The translations under genes were made by a program, and so were the position numbers. This document shows positions 45,975-54,526 of a DNA stretch of 64,000 nucleotides, one piece after another. Under the pieces are notes generated by a model. The model had not been told where the DNA came from, searched no databases, and saw nothing but the letters and a program-made list of their open reading frames with translations. Position 1 is the stretch's first letter; every line of letters begins with the position of its first letter. Source of the stretch: Haloarcula sp. H-GB4. Lineage in GTDB: Archaea; Halobacteriota; Halobacteria; Halobacteriales; Haloarculaceae. The stretch lies in NCBI RefSeq assembly GCF_030848575.1, contig NZ_JAVDDX010000002.1, positions 1,408,262-1,472,261 on the forward strand, written 5' to 3'.

Positions 45975-46445
45975 TCAGAAGTCCTCCCAAAGCCTAGTGA
46001 GCCGGTCGGCAACGTCGTCGCCGCGTCGTTCGAGGTCGAACCGGAGTTCGCCGTTGCGCAGACGTATCGACACCTCGTCTAATGTCGCGACGTAGACGGT
46101 GTCGTGGTGGCCATCGGCCCGCGGACGGGTGCGCTCGTCGACGAGACCGGCCGCTGTCAGGCGCTCGACGCGCCGGTAAATAGTCGCCTGTGAGACATCA
46201 CAGCGCTCGCTCAGTTCCTTCGCACTCAGCGCGTCGCCGCTCGTGGCCGTGAGGATCGTCCGGACGTGCTCGTCGTCGAGCAGGCCGACGACGGCCTCGA
46301 GCGTCGTGTCGTCGGGCACGTCCGGGTCGTCGGGTAGTGTCATAACTTGCGGTGTGGAGTCGCGTGCGGGTTCTCGCACGCGGGAGGGCAGCACGTCAGC
46401 GGGAGAGGGCGGAACGATATCGGGGTCGGGAGACGTCGTAATCAT
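45975..46445 (-). CDS. Winged-helix transcription regulator (ArsR/HTH_20-like)
   Basis: 156 residues. A Pro/Asp-rich N-terminal ~50 residues precede a winged-helix domain: VVGLLDDEHVRTILTA, then ALSAKELSERCDVSQATIYRRVERL as the recognition helix-turn-helix, then a wing with TVYVATLDEVSIRL. The ATG at 46445 overlaps the stop of the lipoprotein gene (ATGA); an internal ATG at 46343 (MTLPDDPD) would give a more typical compact regulator. Confidence 0.82.
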   Translation of the reverse strand: MITTSPDPDIVPPSPADVLPSRVREPARDSTPQVMTLPDDPDVPDDTTLEAVVGLLDDEHVRTILTATSGDALSAKELSERCDVSQATIYRRVERLTAAGLVDERTRPRADGHHDTVYVATLDEVSIRLRNGELRFDLERRGDDVADRLTRLWEDF

Positions 46446-47707
46446 TCGAATTCGTGTTTGTAGACGGTTGCGGACCAGCCACTATCCGAGTGGATGATGA
46501 TACGAACCCCGATTCCGGCATCGTCGTCGGTTTCGGGGGCAGCGGTGGAGACAGTGAACGACTCGCCCGGTTCCATCCGGCCACCGAGGTGGCCGATGTC
46601 GATAGTCGAGGGGTCGAGGTCGCCGATGACACGGAGGGCGTCGGTCGGGACTGAGTCGCCGGCGTCGTGGTGGATGGTCACCTGCTCAGCGTCGGGGTCG
46701 TGTGTCGCGCGCCAGGCGACGGCGGGAAGCTGGGACGTCTTTTGGGCCAACGTCTCGTTCACGTACGAACGCTTGATGGCCAGCGTTATTGTCGCAACGC
46801 GACCCTCGACGGTGACGTCGACGGCGCTGGCGTGGCGACGGCTCGGGAGGCTCATGGTCGGATAGTCGTTTTTGAGTGCCTCTTTCACTGCCTGCTCCGA
46901 GACATCGTACTCTTCGGGGAACAGCCAGGTCTCGACAGTGTAGACGTCCTTGCTGTCGTGTTCGAGCCAGCCGGCCCAGCCGACGGTGTCCTCGAGCATC
47001 CCGCCGCCCGTGATGCTCTGGATGCCACGAAGCCACAACCGCCCCCAGCGTCGTTGTCCGGCGCTCTCTGTGAGCGCAGCGACGTTCGCGTCGCGCTCGT
47101 GGTATCGCGGGACATCACCGCGGCCGGCGTCGACGGTCGCGGTCACGACCGCTCGTGCATGCAGGCCATCCCCGAACACAATCGCCTCGGGGCCGACGGC
47201 GACCGTCCACGGGCGGTCGCCTCGCTCGTACAGGTCGTAGCCGGCGTGGGTATCGACGCGTTCGTAGGCCGTTTCACGGACAGTATCCCTGACCGCGGCC
47301 GGGTCGATGTCGCCAACCAGTATCGCGGTCATCCCCGTGCCATACAACTGTAAGAACGTGATGTCCATGTCGTCGATGTCGACGCCAACGTAGTCCATGT
47401 TGGAGACGACGGCCCGACGGGCTGCGCTCGACCGTGCCCAGGTCGGGGCATTTGTGGGCGGCGGCACATGAACGATGGCGCTGTAGCCGTCGCTGGCATC
47501 GCTCGCGTCTGGTAGCGCCGACGGCGCTGGAAACCACTCGCGATACGACGGCGGCTCCGCCTGCGGGATGTCGATGGAACCGTACTTGAATTGCGTCCCA
47601 AGCGGAGGCAACCCGTTACACCCCGCGAGGATGCTCGCAAGTGTCGCACCGCCCGCCCGGAGTACCTGGCGGCGGGGAGTCGTTCGGTCGTTGCAGTCTG
47701 GAGTCAT
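46442..47707 (-). CDS. Tat-exported lipoprotein of unknown function
   Basis: 421 residues. The N-terminus has a twin-arginine motif RRQVLRAGG and a lipobox (ILAGC) just after, so it is predicted to be exported folded and lipid-anchored. The mature part is a beta/alpha protein with several strands such as IDITFLQLYG-like and VYTVETWLFPEEY; no catalytic motif recognised. It is the first gene of a coupled run with a regulator and a membrane protein, which suggests an envelope-linked sensory role (inference). Confidence 0.78.
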   Translation of the reverse strand: MTPDCNDRTTPRRQVLRAGGATLASILAGCNGLPPLGTQFKYGSIDIPQAEPPSYREWFPAPSALPDASDASDGYSAIVHVPPPTNAPTWARSSAARRAVVSNMDYVGVDIDDMDITFLQLYGTGMTAILVGDIDPAAVRDTVRETAYERVDTHAGYDLYERGDRPWTVAVGPEAIVFGDGLHARAVVTATVDAGRGDVPRYHERDANVAALTESAGQRRWGRLWLRGIQSITGGGMLEDTVGWAGWLEHDSKDVYTVETWLFPEEYDVSEQAVKEALKNDYPTMSLPSRRHASAVDVTVEGRVATITLAIKRSYVNETLAQKTSQLPAVAWRATHDPDAEQVTIHHDAGDSVPTDALRVIGDLDPSTIDIGHLGGRMEPGESFTVSTAAPETDDDAGIGVRIIIHSDSGWSATVYKHEFE

Positions 47708-47824
47708 CCACTCGGGACGTGGGTGGCAACGTTGGTAAATAGGGCTCTCGGTGTGCCCCTGCTGCAGACTGTGACAACGTTTAAATACTGGAGCGTGCCC
47801 GAGGGGTGCGTTCTGCTGGCGTCG

Positions 47825-48754
47825 CTAATTGCTCGCTCGCGCACGCTCTCGAGCGACGTCCACGTCTTCGCCGTCCCGAACTACCGCCTCCACGAACAGT
47901 TCACCGGCGCGGTAGGACGACCGGACCATCGGCCCCGAGGCGCAGTACAGGAAGTCGAACTCTTCCTCGGCCACCCGCTGCCAGGTGTCGAAGGTATCCG
48001 GATGAACGTACTCCGAGACTTCCAGATGTGAGCGGGAGGGCTGGAGGTACTGGCCGAACGTCACCACGTCGACGCCGGCCTGCCGGAGATCCGACAGCGT
48101 CTGGTACACCTCGTGGGCGTACTCGCCGACGCCCAGCATCAGGCTGGTCTTGCTGTAGCAGTCGCTTTCGCGGTCGACCTGCCGAAGCACTGAGAGGGAC
48201 TGCTCGTAGCCCGCCCGACGGTCCCGGACCGGCCACTGGAGGCGGTCGACCGTCTCGATGTTGTGTGCGATGACGTCCGGGTCGGCGTCGATGATTTTCT
48301 GGACGAGGTCCGGCTCGCCCTGAAAATCGGGGATGAGACACTCGACGAGGATTGATTGGTCACGCTCTTTGATCGCCCGGATCGTCTCGGCAAAGTGGCC
48401 CGCGCCTTGGTCGGGCAGGTCGTCGCGGTCGACACTCGTCAGTACCACGTAGTCCAGCCCGATCTCCGCGACGGCGTCGGCCACCTGCTGTGGCTCGTTG
48501 GAGTCCAGCGGGTCCATCCCGCCAGTCTCCACGTCACAGAAGTTACAGCCCCGCGAACAGCGGTCGCCCATCAGCATGAACGTCGCCGTCCCCGGTCCGT
48601 CGCGCCCGCTCCAGCACTCCCCGAGGTTGGGGCAGTTGGCTTCCTCACAGACCGTGTTGAGGTTTCGATCCCGGAGCGTCTGCTTGATATCGGTGAACCG
48701 CTCGCCCGACGGTGGCCGCATCTTCAGCCAGTCAGGCTTGCGCGAACGACTCAT
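47825..48754 (-). CDS. lipA: Lipoyl synthase
   Basis: 309-residue radical-SAM enzyme that inserts sulfurs into octanoyl-lysine to make lipoyl groups. Auxiliary cluster motif CEEANCPNLGEC (C-x4-C-x5-C) and radical-SAM motif CSRGCNFCDVE (C-x3-C-x2-C) are intact, and the C-terminal RSSYRAGE carries the conserved Ser that ligates the auxiliary cluster. Its product is needed by the E2 lipoyl domain encoded 4.5 kb away on the same strand. CGTTTTTGA about 29 bp before the ATG is a plausible TATA box. Confidence 0.95.
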   Translation of the reverse strand: MSRSRKPDWLKMRPPSGERFTDIKQTLRDRNLNTVCEEANCPNLGECWSGRDGPGTATFMLMGDRCSRGCNFCDVETGGMDPLDSNEPQQVADAVAEIGLDYVVLTSVDRDDLPDQGAGHFAETIRAIKERDQSILVECLIPDFQGEPDLVQKIIDADPDVIAHNIETVDRLQWPVRDRRAGYEQSLSVLRQVDRESDCYSKTSLMLGVGEYAHEVYQTLSDLRQAGVDVVTFGQYLQPSRSHLEVSEYVHPDTFDTWQRVAEEEFDFLYCASGPMVRSSYRAGELFVEAVVRDGEDVDVARERARASN

Positions 48755-48909
48755 TACCGGCAGTTAGGTTGGGTCGGTCAAAAACGTGCGGGGGTCACGT
48801 GCTCTGTGATATCCCGTCTAGCAGGGCAATCGGGCGACCAGGCGGCCCAGCCGAAACGACTGCTGCCTGTGTACTCAAGCATGTCAACGCTACTGCCCGC
48901 ATGCCCACC

Positions 48910-49743
48910 TCACGCACGACAGACCGCAAGCATATGTGCGGACATATCCACGACAGTCCGGTCCGTCCGGAGTTCGTCTACGAGCGCCTGAACACCGGCC
49001 TGCTCGTGTGCCGACAGGTCGGCAGCGGTCTCTCGGAGCGATGGAGCGGCGAGTACTGACGCCAGCCCCTCCAGTCCGACCAGCGTTTCGACGGTTACTC
49101 CGCCTGCCTCTAACAGCGCCTCGAACTCGTCGGCGCGGAAAAAATGGGTCTCGGTGAACGCCGCCTCGTGACCGAGCTGCGCCACGAACGAACTATCGTA
49201 ATCACCCGTTTCGGCGAGTTCGTCCGCGTGGACGAGGTGTTCCGACCTGCCGACCAGCGAGAGCACCAGCCAGTTGAGCCGCCCCATGACGGAGGCGAAC
49301 ACCGGACTCTCGGCTTTTGTCACCCGGTGAAGCTCCCGCACAGCGGCCGTCCGTTCGTCAGCGTCGAGTATATGAGAAAGCGGCCCACCCAGACACAGCG
49401 TCGCGTCGAATACGTCTCGGTCAAACCCGAGGTTGCGCACGTCGCCCGCCTCGACGGCCACCCGCTCTTCGTACCCGTGCTCGGCGATTTTCTCCTGTGC
49501 GATAGCTCGCTGGCCCTTGCTGGGGTCGACGAGCGTGACATCGTATCCCTGTTCAGCCAGCCAGACGGCGTACCGACCAGCGCCGCCGCCCACGTCGAGG
49601 ACGTGTCCTGTGTCGGGGAGGTTCGCTTCGAGCTGTGCAACTGTCCCCGTCCACTCTAACTGCCCGTGTAGCGTGGCTGTCAGGCGGTCCCACTCGCTCT
49701 CGTCGTTCTCGTCGTAATAGCTCTCGGGGTCGCTGATAGGCAT
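48910..49743 (-). CDS. Class I SAM-dependent methyltransferase
   Basis: 277 residues. Motif I reads VLDVGGGAGRYAVWLAEQGY (about 47-66), motif II VTLVDPS and motif IV DATLCLGGPLSH. UbiE/Methyltransf_11-like, acting on a small molecule or lipid; the substrate is not deducible. An AAAAATTAAC sequence about 30 bp upstream on the minus strand is a likely promoter. Confidence 0.87.
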   Translation of the reverse strand: MPISDPESYYDENDESEWDRLTATLHGQLEWTGTVAQLEANLPDTGHVLDVGGGAGRYAVWLAEQGYDVTLVDPSKGQRAIAQEKIAEHGYEERVAVEAGDVRNLGFDRDVFDATLCLGGPLSHILDADERTAAVRELHRVTKAESPVFASVMGRLNWLVLSLVGRSEHLVHADELAETGDYDSSFVAQLGHEAAFTETHFFRADEFEALLEAGGVTVETLVGLEGLASVLAAPSLRETAADLSAHEQAGVQALVDELRTDRTVVDMSAHMLAVCRA

Positions 49744-49901
49744 ACCTGCGCACTATCAGCCGGCTGAGTTAATTTTTGGGCAGGCGTGTGGGACGCTCGC
49801 ACCGACGGGTCATGTCGCGAAACCAGTGAATGGACTCGCTTCTCGCACACGTTCGCTCCCCCATAGAAACGCCTTTGCCGTCGCGGAACCGCGACTGTGA
49901 C

Positions 49902-52301
49902 GTGTCATCCAGAACCGACAGCGAGCCGACTGTGGCGGTCGCGGAGGTGCTCCCCGAGTTTGCCGACGCCTTCCCCTTCGAGGAGTTCAACCGGATGCAG
50001 TCGGCGGCCCTGCCGGCCCTGCTGAACCGCGACGACAACGTCGTCGTCAGCGCGCCGACGGCCAGCGGGAAGACCGCGCTGGCGGAACTGGCCATCTGCA
50101 AGACGCTCGCCGAGGACGGGACCGCGCTCTTTCTCGCGCCACTGCGTGCGCTCACTAACGAGAAGGAAAGCGAATGGGAACGGTTCGAGGATCTGGGCTA
50201 CTCCGTCTACGTCGTCACCGGCGAGCGGGACCTGAACCCTCGCCGCGCCGAGCGGGCCGATATCCTCGTGATGACGCCGGAGAAAGCTGACTCGGCCACC
50301 CGGAAACACGAGACTAGCCGCTACTCCTTCATTACTGATGTGGACTGCTGTGTCATCGATGAGGTCCATCTGCTGGACTCGGACCGCAGGGGGGCGGTGC
50401 TCGAAGTCACCGTCTCACGGCTCCGCCGGCTCTGTGACCCGCGCGTCGTGGCGTTGTCGGCGACGATGCCGAACATCGACGACGTGGCTGACTGGCTTGA
50501 CGCGCCCGATGAAACCACATTCGCCTTCGATGAGAAGTACCGACCGGTCCCACTCAACGCCGACGTGAAGACCTACTCCCACGGCGAGAACGCCTTCGCC
50601 GACAAGTACCGGCGGCTCTACCGGGCACTTGACCTCGCCGAGCCACACATCCGCGAGGAGGGCCAGGCGCTCGTCTTCGTCTCCTCGCGCCAGGACACGG
50701 TACAGGCAGCGAAGAAGGCCCGCGACGAGATTACCGAACGCGACATCCCCATGGGCGCACGCGGGGACTACGACTTTCACAACGACGCCGCCGACCTCTC
50801 GAACGACACGCTCCGCCAGTCCGTACTGGACGGCGTGGGCTTTCACCATGCCGGCCTCGCGCGTGAGGACAAGAACAGAGTCGAGCAGTGGTTCAAGGAG
50901 GGTAAGATTCAGCTCCTCTTCTCGACCTCGACGCTGGCCTGGGGCGTGAACCTTCCTGCCCGCTGTGTCGTCATCCGCGACACCAAACTCCACGACCCGC
51001 TCGAAGGCGAGGTCGATATGAGTCCACTCGACGTGCTCCAGATGCTCGGCCGCGCGGGCCGGCCGGGCTATGACGACATGGGCTACGCCTGGGTCGTCTG
51101 TGACCGCTCGGACGCCGACAAGTATCGCCGTTTGCTTCGGGACGGCAAGGAAATCGAGTCCCGATTGGCGGCTGAACTCGACGCCCACCTGAACGCCGAA
51201 ATCGCGCTCGGGACCATCGATGACGTGGACGACGTGATGGACTGGCTCGCGACCACGTTTTACTACGCCCGCTCGCAGTCGGCCCCCGACCAGTATGACG
51301 CTGGCAGCGACCTCCGGAACCGGGTCAGCGACACGCTCTCCGCGCTCGTCGACGAGGGCTTTGTTGAGCAGGACGGTCTCAACGTTGAGCCGACGCGGCT
51401 CGGCCAGCTTGCTTCGAAGTTCTACCTCCGGCTCTCGACCGCACGCCGGTTCGCGGATGTCGCTGAACGCTGTCAGGACGCCGCCGATCCGGACTCCGCT
51501 GTCTCCGTCGACGCGGACGACCTGCTGACTGCGGTGGCCGGCGCAACCGAGTTCGACAGTGTCAGCGCCCGCTCCGACGAAGAGGACGCTGTCCACGCGG
51601 TGCTGGGAGACAGCGTTGACGACAGCCTCGACGCCGGCCAGCGCAAGGTGTTGGCCATCCTCCGCTCGGGCATGACCGGGACGACGCCGACAGAACTCAA
51701 AAGCGACGCGTGGGTCATCCGCCAGAACGCCCTGCGCCTGCTCGCGGCGATGCGGGAGTTCGTCGACACGCTCGGTCCAGCCCGCTACGCGAACCTCGCC
51801 TGTCGGGTCGAGGCTCGCGTCGAACACGGCATCAGCGCCGATGCTGTTGGGTTGACGGCTATCGACGGTGTCGCCAGCGGCCGCGCGGGCAAACTCGCCG
51901 CGGCGGGGCTCACGTCGCCCGCCGACGTGGTCGAAGCCGGTGAAGACGGGGTCGTCCGTGCTGGGCTCTCCGAGGGCGTTGCCGAGCAAGTGCTTGCCAA
52001 CGCCCGCGACCTCCCTGTTGTCTCCATCGACTGGGGCGAGTTCCCCGAGACAATCGCTCCCGGTGACAACGATATGCGGGAGGTGACGGTGAAAAACACC
52101 GGTGGCAGCGCCCGTGCGGGCCTTCGGGTCACGGTTAACGGGCGTGAGATGACCGCCAAGCCGTCGTATCTCGGTCAGGCCACGCTTCCGGTTGCTGTCT
52201 TCGGTGCCGACGCGGACGAACTCACCTTCACTGTCGAGGTCGCCTTCCCTGCGCTGCCGCTCCCGACGATTACCGAAACCCGATCAGTGCTTGTCCGATA
52301 A
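49902..52301 (+). CDS. Hel308/Ski2-like superfamily 2 DNA helicase with extra C-terminal beta domain
   Basis: 799 residues from GTG 49902. Motif I SAPTASGKT (about 50-57), Ia PLRALTNEK, DExH motif IDEVH (about 151-155), motif III ALSATMP, motif VI QMLGRAGRPGYD. Winged-helix and ratchet domains follow, then helix-hairpin-helix motifs (VGLTAIDGVASGRAGKLAAAG). After about residue 695 comes an added beta-sandwich resembling CARDB/Ig domains (MREVTVKNTGG, then FTVEVAFP). Hel308 works at stalled replication forks and on recombination intermediates. An upstream in-frame ATG (49830) adds a less acidic tail; GTG 49902 is preferred. Confidence 0.88.
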   Translation: MSSRTDSEPTVAVAEVLPEFADAFPFEEFNRMQSAALPALLNRDDNVVVSAPTASGKTALAELAICKTLAEDGTALFLAPLRALTNEKESEWERFEDLGYSVYVVTGERDLNPRRAERADILVMTPEKADSATRKHETSRYSFITDVDCCVIDEVHLLDSDRRGAVLEVTVSRLRRLCDPRVVALSATMPNIDDVADWLDAPDETTFAFDEKYRPVPLNADVKTYSHGENAFADKYRRLYRALDLAEPHIREEGQALVFVSSRQDTVQAAKKARDEITERDIPMGARGDYDFHNDAADLSNDTLRQSVLDGVGFHHAGLAREDKNRVEQWFKEGKIQLLFSTSTLAWGVNLPARCVVIRDTKLHDPLEGEVDMSPLDVLQMLGRAGRPGYDDMGYAWVVCDRSDADKYRRLLRDGKEIESRLAAELDAHLNAEIALGTIDDVDDVMDWLATTFYYARSQSAPDQYDAGSDLRNRVSDTLSALVDEGFVEQDGLNVEPTRLGQLASKFYLRLSTARRFADVAERCQDAADPDSAVSVDADDLLTAVAGATEFDSVSARSDEEDAVHAVLGDSVDDSLDAGQRKVLAILRSGMTGTTPTELKSDAWVIRQNALRLLAAMREFVDTLGPARYANLACRVEARVEHGISADAVGLTAIDGVASGRAGKLAAAGLTSPADVVEAGEDGVVRAGLSEGVAEQVLANARDLPVVSIDWGEFPETIAPGDNDMREVTVKNTGGSARAGLRVTVNGREMTAKPSYLGQATLPVAVFGADADELTFTVEVAFPALPLPTITETRSVLVR

Positions 52302-52506
52302 CCACTGTTTCTGTTGTCACTCTGAAACCCACTCAGATCACTCGATAAAATTTATAAACGATTTTCGAAGCGTTATGGGCCTCTGTGAAACATCGCTGAA
52401 AGGTGCTGAACTCCGGTTAATATTCCGAAAAGAGTTCGAATTTTCCCCAAGGGTCTGGCGTTTATATGGGGGTATGGGTTCTTATGAAGAACTGAGGAAG
52501 CCCACA

Positions 52507-52746
52507 ATGTCCAGTGCATCGCCCTTCCGTTCCCCGACGGACGCCGTCCCAAGTAGCCTTGCCCTCCGATCACTCACTCGTCCCCTGCAATTCATCGCGT
52601 TCTGGCTGGCTATCGTCACGCCACTGGCATATCCGCCGCTGCTGCTGGGCGGACTGGACAGTCAGAGCTTCCTCATCTTCGTGGGTGTCGTTGCCCTCAA
52701 CGTCTTCGGCCTCCTCGCGGGCCGCGGATACGGTGACCCCGCCTGA
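52507..52746 (+). CDS. 79-residue two-helix membrane protein
   Basis: A Ser/Pro-rich N-terminus (MSSASPFRSPTD) followed by two hydrophobic helices (about 27-48 and 52-70) and a short GRGYGDPA tail. GAGGAAG about 10 bases before ATG 52507 may act as a Shine-Dalgarno, and TTTATATGG at about 52460 fits a short leader. An in-frame ATG at 52375, itself about 24 bp after an ATTTATAAAC box, would add 44 residues; that region is AT-rich and basic, so it is more likely leader RNA. Function unknown. Confidence 0.68.
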   Translation: MSSASPFRSPTDAVPSSLALRSLTRPLQFIAFWLAIVTPLAYPPLLLGGLDSQSFLIFVGVVALNVFGLLAGRGYGDPA

Positions 52747-52941
52747 CCTGGCCGGGTCTTCCTCCCCTTGACGTGGCATTTCCGGTACACCGCTTTCTGG
52801 GTCTACTTCTCGAACACATCTCCACCGCACTGCCACTCGCTTAGCCTCGCTTCTGCCTCTGGCCCAGCTCTGTGCCGAATAGCTGTTTCCAGCTGCCTCT
52901 CATTCTGTCCGCCGCCATCTCCAACACAACAGAACCGACTA

Positions 52942-53598
52942 TTATACACCGCCTAACAGCACCTCTCGAAGTGCCGAAGCGTCATCTACGGCCTCGTGGA
53001 CCATCGATAGGTCCGTCTCGTCACCGTCGCCGCGGAACCCGACAGTCGTCATCCCGGCGGCAACGGCGGCGCGTGCGCCCGCAGTGGAGTCCTCGACGGC
53101 CCAGCAGTCCTCGGGCGCGACGCCCAGTTCCGCCGCACCGCGCTCGTAGATGTCCGGCTCCGGCTTGCCGGGGCCATCGATGTCGCCGGCGCTGATGGCG
53201 ACGTCGAACTTCGAGAGGAGGTCGAAGCGCTCGTCAGCTACGTCGATCCAGACCCATGGTGCGGAGGTCGTCAGCGCCAGCGCCACGCCGGCGTCCCGCA
53301 GGTCGTCGAGCAGTTCGTGTGCCCCATCGAGGAACGTCGCCTCGTCGCCGTAAATCCGCTCGCCGTGCTCCTCGAACAGACTCTCGAACATCTCGCGGCT
53401 GATTTTGAGGTCGTACTCGGCGTTCAGGTCCGGATACACTTCTCGGTAGTTTCGACCGGTAATTGCGGACAGGGGGATGTCGTCGTTCGGCGCAGCTGTC
53501 GGAAGAATCTCCTCGCGCTGGGCGCGGACCCAGTGATCTTCGGACTGGACGAGCACGCCGTCCATATCGAAACAGATCGCAGCAGGCGGGACACTCAT
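52942..53598 (-). CDS. HAD-superfamily hydrolase, beta-phosphoglucomutase-like
   Basis: 218 residues. HAD motif I FDMDGVLVQ (catalytic Asp near residue 10), motif II Thr/Ser in LALTTSAP, motif III Lys in GPGKPEPDIY, motif IV WAVEDSTAG. A helical cap domain lies between I and II, as in phosphoglycolate phosphatase and phosphoglucomutase-type members. Substrate unknown; a sugar- or nucleotide-phosphate phosphatase is likely. Confidence 0.9.
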   Translation of the reverse strand: MSVPPAAICFDMDGVLVQSEDHWVRAQREEILPTAAPNDDIPLSAITGRNYREVYPDLNAEYDLKISREMFESLFEEHGERIYGDEATFLDGAHELLDDLRDAGVALALTTSAPWVWIDVADERFDLLSKFDVAISAGDIDGPGKPEPDIYERGAAELGVAPEDCWAVEDSTAGARAAVAAGMTTVGFRGDGDETDLSMVHEAVDDASALREVLLGGV

Positions 53599-53685
53599 TG
53601 CTTTGCCGTCGCTCGGCGACGGCTTTGGCTGTTGCGACTCCGACAGCGACGACCGCGCTACGAAGCCCCGTCCACCGACTGAGGG

Positions 53686-53694
53686 TTTAAATAC
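53686..53694 (+). promoter_or_regulatory. TATA box of the NucS-like zinc-finger gene
   Basis: TTTAAATAC, centred 27 bp before the ATG at 53717; supports a leaderless transcript and the choice of start. Confidence 0.6.
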
Positions 53695-53716
53695 TGGAAT
53701 GTGGGCACGTCAGTCC

Positions 53717-54439
53717 ATGCACGACGGAACCCGTGTGATAGCTGGTGAGTGTACGACCGTTTTCGAGGGAACCCGCGAGCGGGAGCAGCGCGGCGACGTA
53801 CTCGTCGTCGTTAAACCGGACAACACTGTTCTCGTCCACGATGCGACCGGGTATCAGCCGGTCGCGTGGCTCACGCGCGCCGAAAGCGTCACCATCGACG
53901 ACGGAACGGTGACTGCCCGCGACGGCGACGAACTCCTCCGGGTGGTTCCCCACGACGAACACGGCAGTGCCCGCTATCCGGCCTCGAACGCCGGCGTTCC
54001 GGTACGTGACTGTCCAGACTGCACCGGGACGCTGGTCCGCGCTCGGAGCGAAGTCACCTGTACCGGCTGTGACGCCGTCTACGGGATTCCGAGCGATGCC
54101 GCGGTCACTGGCGGCCGCTGTGACGACTGCGGACTCCCCACGCTTCGAGTGGAGCGCGGGCGAGCGTTCGAACTGTGCCTCGACCGGGAGTGTGACTCAC
54201 TGGACGACGCGGTCACCGCGGCCTTTGACCGCGAGTGGGACTGTCCCAACTGCGACGGCGACCTGTTGATTCTTCGCCGCGGCGGCCTGCTCGCCGGCTG
54301 TGAGCACTACCCTGACTGTGACACCGGCTTCTCGATTCCGTCCGGCGTCGTCGTCGGCGACTGTGACTGCGGCCTGCCGCTGTTCGAAACCGCTGGCGGC
54401 ACGCGCTGTTTGGACAGTTCCTGCGAAGAACGGGGGTGA
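53717..54439 (+). CDS. NucS N-domain-like protein fused to topoisomerase-type C4 zinc fingers
   Basis: 240 residues. The first ~90 resemble the DNA-binding N-domain of NucS encoded at 21696: both have an early CT, then VxKPDxxxLVHxxxGxQPVxW and a DDG strand. Instead of the nuclease domain, residues ~97-240 carry cysteine pairs: CPDC and CTGC (first finger), CDDC, CLDREC, CPNC with a C..HYPDC partner, then CDC and CLDSSC. The HYPDC finger is the topoisomerase I C4 type that binds single-stranded DNA. No catalytic residues. It lies 87 bp before endA on the same strand. A nucleic-acid-binding role is inferred. Confidence 0.78.
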   Translation: MHDGTRVIAGECTTVFEGTREREQRGDVLVVVKPDNTVLVHDATGYQPVAWLTRAESVTIDDGTVTARDGDELLRVVPHDEHGSARYPASNAGVPVRDCPDCTGTLVRARSEVTCTGCDAVYGIPSDAAVTGGRCDDCGLPTLRVERGRAFELCLDRECDSLDDAVTAAFDREWDCPNCDGDLLILRRGGLLAGCEHYPDCDTGFSIPSGVVVGDCDCGLPLFETAGGTRCLDSSCEERG

Positions 54440-54526
54440 AGGCTGGGCCTCCACACCTGCACCATCCCGTCTCGCTGACGGCTCGGACCCGTAGGGGCTT
54501 TGTCGCCGCGGGGGCCACGTCAGGGC

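Noticed and set aside
50415..51989. Minus-strand 524-codon open frame
   Set aside because: Antisense to the Hel308-like helicase.
52768..52956. Plus-strand 62-codon frame after the two-helix membrane protein
   Set aside because: Composition atypical (Ser/Cys/Pro), no promoter or ribosome-binding signal; treated as intergenic.
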